A DNA stretch of 64,000 nt from Winogradskyella vincentii (lineage in GTDB: Bacteria; Bacteroidota; Bacteroidia; Flavobacteriales; Flavobacteriaceae), in contig NZ_JAIUJS010000006.1 in NCBI RefSeq assembly GCF_020166345.1, positions 1 through 64,000 on the forward strand, written 5' to 3'. The position numbers were made by a program, and so were the translations under genes. Under the pieces are notes generated by a model. That model made no database searches and was not told the DNA's origin. It worked only from the letters and a program-made list of their open reading frames with translations. This document shows, piece after piece, positions 63,015 to 64,000 of the stretch (its first letter is position 1; each line of letters begins with the position of its first letter).

Positions 63015-64000
63015 ATGAAATTTATAGTTTCAAGTACATATTTACTAAAGCAACTTCAGGTTTTAGGAGGTGTTATAAACAATAGTAATACTTTACCTAT
63101 CCTAGATAACTTTTTGTTCGAATTAAGTCAATCAAAATTGACAATTTCTGCAAGTGATTTAGAGACAACCATGTCTTCTACAATAGATGTAGAAAGTGAT
63201 TCCGAAGGTAGTATTGCCTTACCAGCAAGATTGTTATTAGATACGCTTAAGACATTTCCAGAGCAGCCTCTAACTTTCGTTGTTGAAGATAACAGTACGG
63301 TAGAAATAAGCTCAAACCATGGTAAATATGCATTAGCTTATGCAGATGGTGCTGAGTTTCCAAATGCAGTTACCGTAGAAGATGCAAGTAAAACAACGAT
63401 AATGGGTGACATACTTGCTACTGCAATTAGCAAAACTATTTTTGCAGCTGGTAATGATGACTTAAGACCTGTAATGAGCGGTGTTTTCTTTCAATTCTCT
63501 CAGGATAATTTAACGTTTGTGGCTACTGACGCTCATAAACTAGTTAAATATACTAGAGCTGATGTTAGCGCAACCGAATCTGCAGAGTTTATCATGCCAA
63601 AAAAACCTTTAACGCTTTTAAAAGGAATTTTGGCTGGTAGTGATGACGATGTGTTAGTTGAATACAACGATTCTAATGCTAGGTTTACTTTTGAAAATTC
63701 CGTGTTAATCTGTCGATTAATAGATGGAAAATATCCTAATTACGAAGCTGTAATACCTAAGGAGAATCCTAATAAGTTAGTCATTGACCGTACTCAATTC
63801 TTAAACTCAGTAAGACGAGTTAGTATATTCTCTAATAAAACTACACACCAAATAAGATTAAAAATAGCAGGTGCCGAATTAAACATTTCTGCTGAAGATA
63901 TAGATTACAGCAATAAAGCTGAAGAACGTTTAAGTTGTGATTATCAAGGCGATGATATGCAAATAGGCTTTAACTCTCGTTTCTTAACAGAAATGATAAA
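63015..64000 (+). CDS. dnaN: DNA polymerase III beta subunit (sliding clamp), 3' end outside window
   Basis: The first 328 codons are present and run off the window. The start MKFIVSSTYLLKQLQVLGGV, TLPILDNFLFE, SASDLETTMSS, FPEQPLTF and DLRPVMSGVFFQF are typical of the bacterial sliding clamp, which encircles DNA and holds the replicative polymerase. About 45 residues of the usual 372 are missing. It follows gldG after 89 bases and has its own promoter. No dnaA or oriC features (DnaA boxes) are seen in the window. Confidence 0.95.
   Translation, partial: MKFIVSSTYLLKQLQVLGGVINNSNTLPILDNFLFELSQSKLTISASDLETTMSSTIDVESDSEGSIALPARLLLDTLKTFPEQPLTFVVEDNSTVEISSNHGKYALAYADGAEFPNAVTVEDASKTTIMGDILATAISKTIFAAGNDDLRPVMSGVFFQFSQDNLTFVATDAHKLVKYTRADVSATESAEFIMPKKPLTLLKGILAGSDDDVLVEYNDSNARFTFENSVLICRLIDGKYPNYEAVIPKENPNKLVIDRTQFLNSVRRVSIFSNKTTHQIRLKIAGAELNISAEDIDYSNKAEERLSCDYQGDDMQIGFNSRFLTEMI

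Overview
The window is low-GC DNA from a member of the Bacteroidota, most likely a marine Flavobacteriaceae. The signs are gliding and type IX secretion genes (gldF, gldG, porQ), several typical flavobacterial families (DUF6452, DUF6048, DUF6768, CCC-motif and head-GIN proteins), and sigma-A promoters of the TTG-N17-23-TAnnTTTG type instead of the E. coli type. The genus cannot be fixed from the sequence alone. Genes are densely packed on both strands. I see no tRNA, rRNA, insertion sequence, phage or CRISPR. The window is chromosomal core plus lineage-specific envelope genes. It opens inside an OmpA-family gene and closes inside dnaN.

Layout. 0-5 kb: OmpA end, CAP lipoprotein, pdxH, a DUF3784 membrane protein, and the pyrR-pyrB-STAS-rnz operon. 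5-9 kb: a short GT35 glucan-phosphorylase homologue and rpsA. 9-15 kb: lipoprotein, BON/LysM protein, cmk-porQ, a triple-LysM protein and lon. 15.5-18.5 kb: an operon of ECF sigma factor, putative anti-sigma factor, DUF4097-like protein and head-GIN lipoprotein. 18.5-22 kb: a cysteine-repeat lipoprotein, an MFS transporter and an M48 protease. 22-32.5 kb: a glycogen/alpha-glucan cluster, all on the minus strand (glgM-glgC, glgE-maltokinase-glgB, GH31 glucosidase). 32.7-40 kb: msrB, DUF1572, lpdA, three small beta-barrels around aroQ, a TM2 protein and a Xer recombinase. 40-44.4 kb: rny, a 6S-like RNA, zapA, a coiled-coil gene and an M23 peptidase. 44.4-53.4 kb: TonB receptor, cysteine desulfurase, Asp-rich lipoprotein, Smr protein, DUF2752/CCC membrane pair, rocD, and a second ECF sigma unit. 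53.5-64 kb: rlmD-DUF6452-DUF6048, DinB-like, purC, phoH, SAM hydroxide adenosyltransferase, the gld ABC operon and dnaN.

The most coherent system is the glucan cluster. GlgC makes ADP-glucose, GlgM makes maltose-1-phosphate, and a kinase of the Mak/Pep2 type can make the same compound from maltose. GlgE polymerises it, GlgB branches the product, and a GH31 enzyme can trim glucans. No trehalose synthase is visible although the kinase is present. Three promoters of this cluster share pieces of one sequence motif 80-107 bases upstream of the start codons, which suggests a common regulator. A GT35 protein 15 kb away carries threonine where phosphorylases have the lysine that binds pyridoxal phosphate, so it may not be a phosphorylase.

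Other points of note are a structured RNA between zapA and rny that fits the Bacteroidota 6S family, an uncharacterised membrane protein inserted between gldF and gldG, a lipoprotein with two copies of a four-cysteine module, and a cysteine cluster in ornithine aminotransferase.
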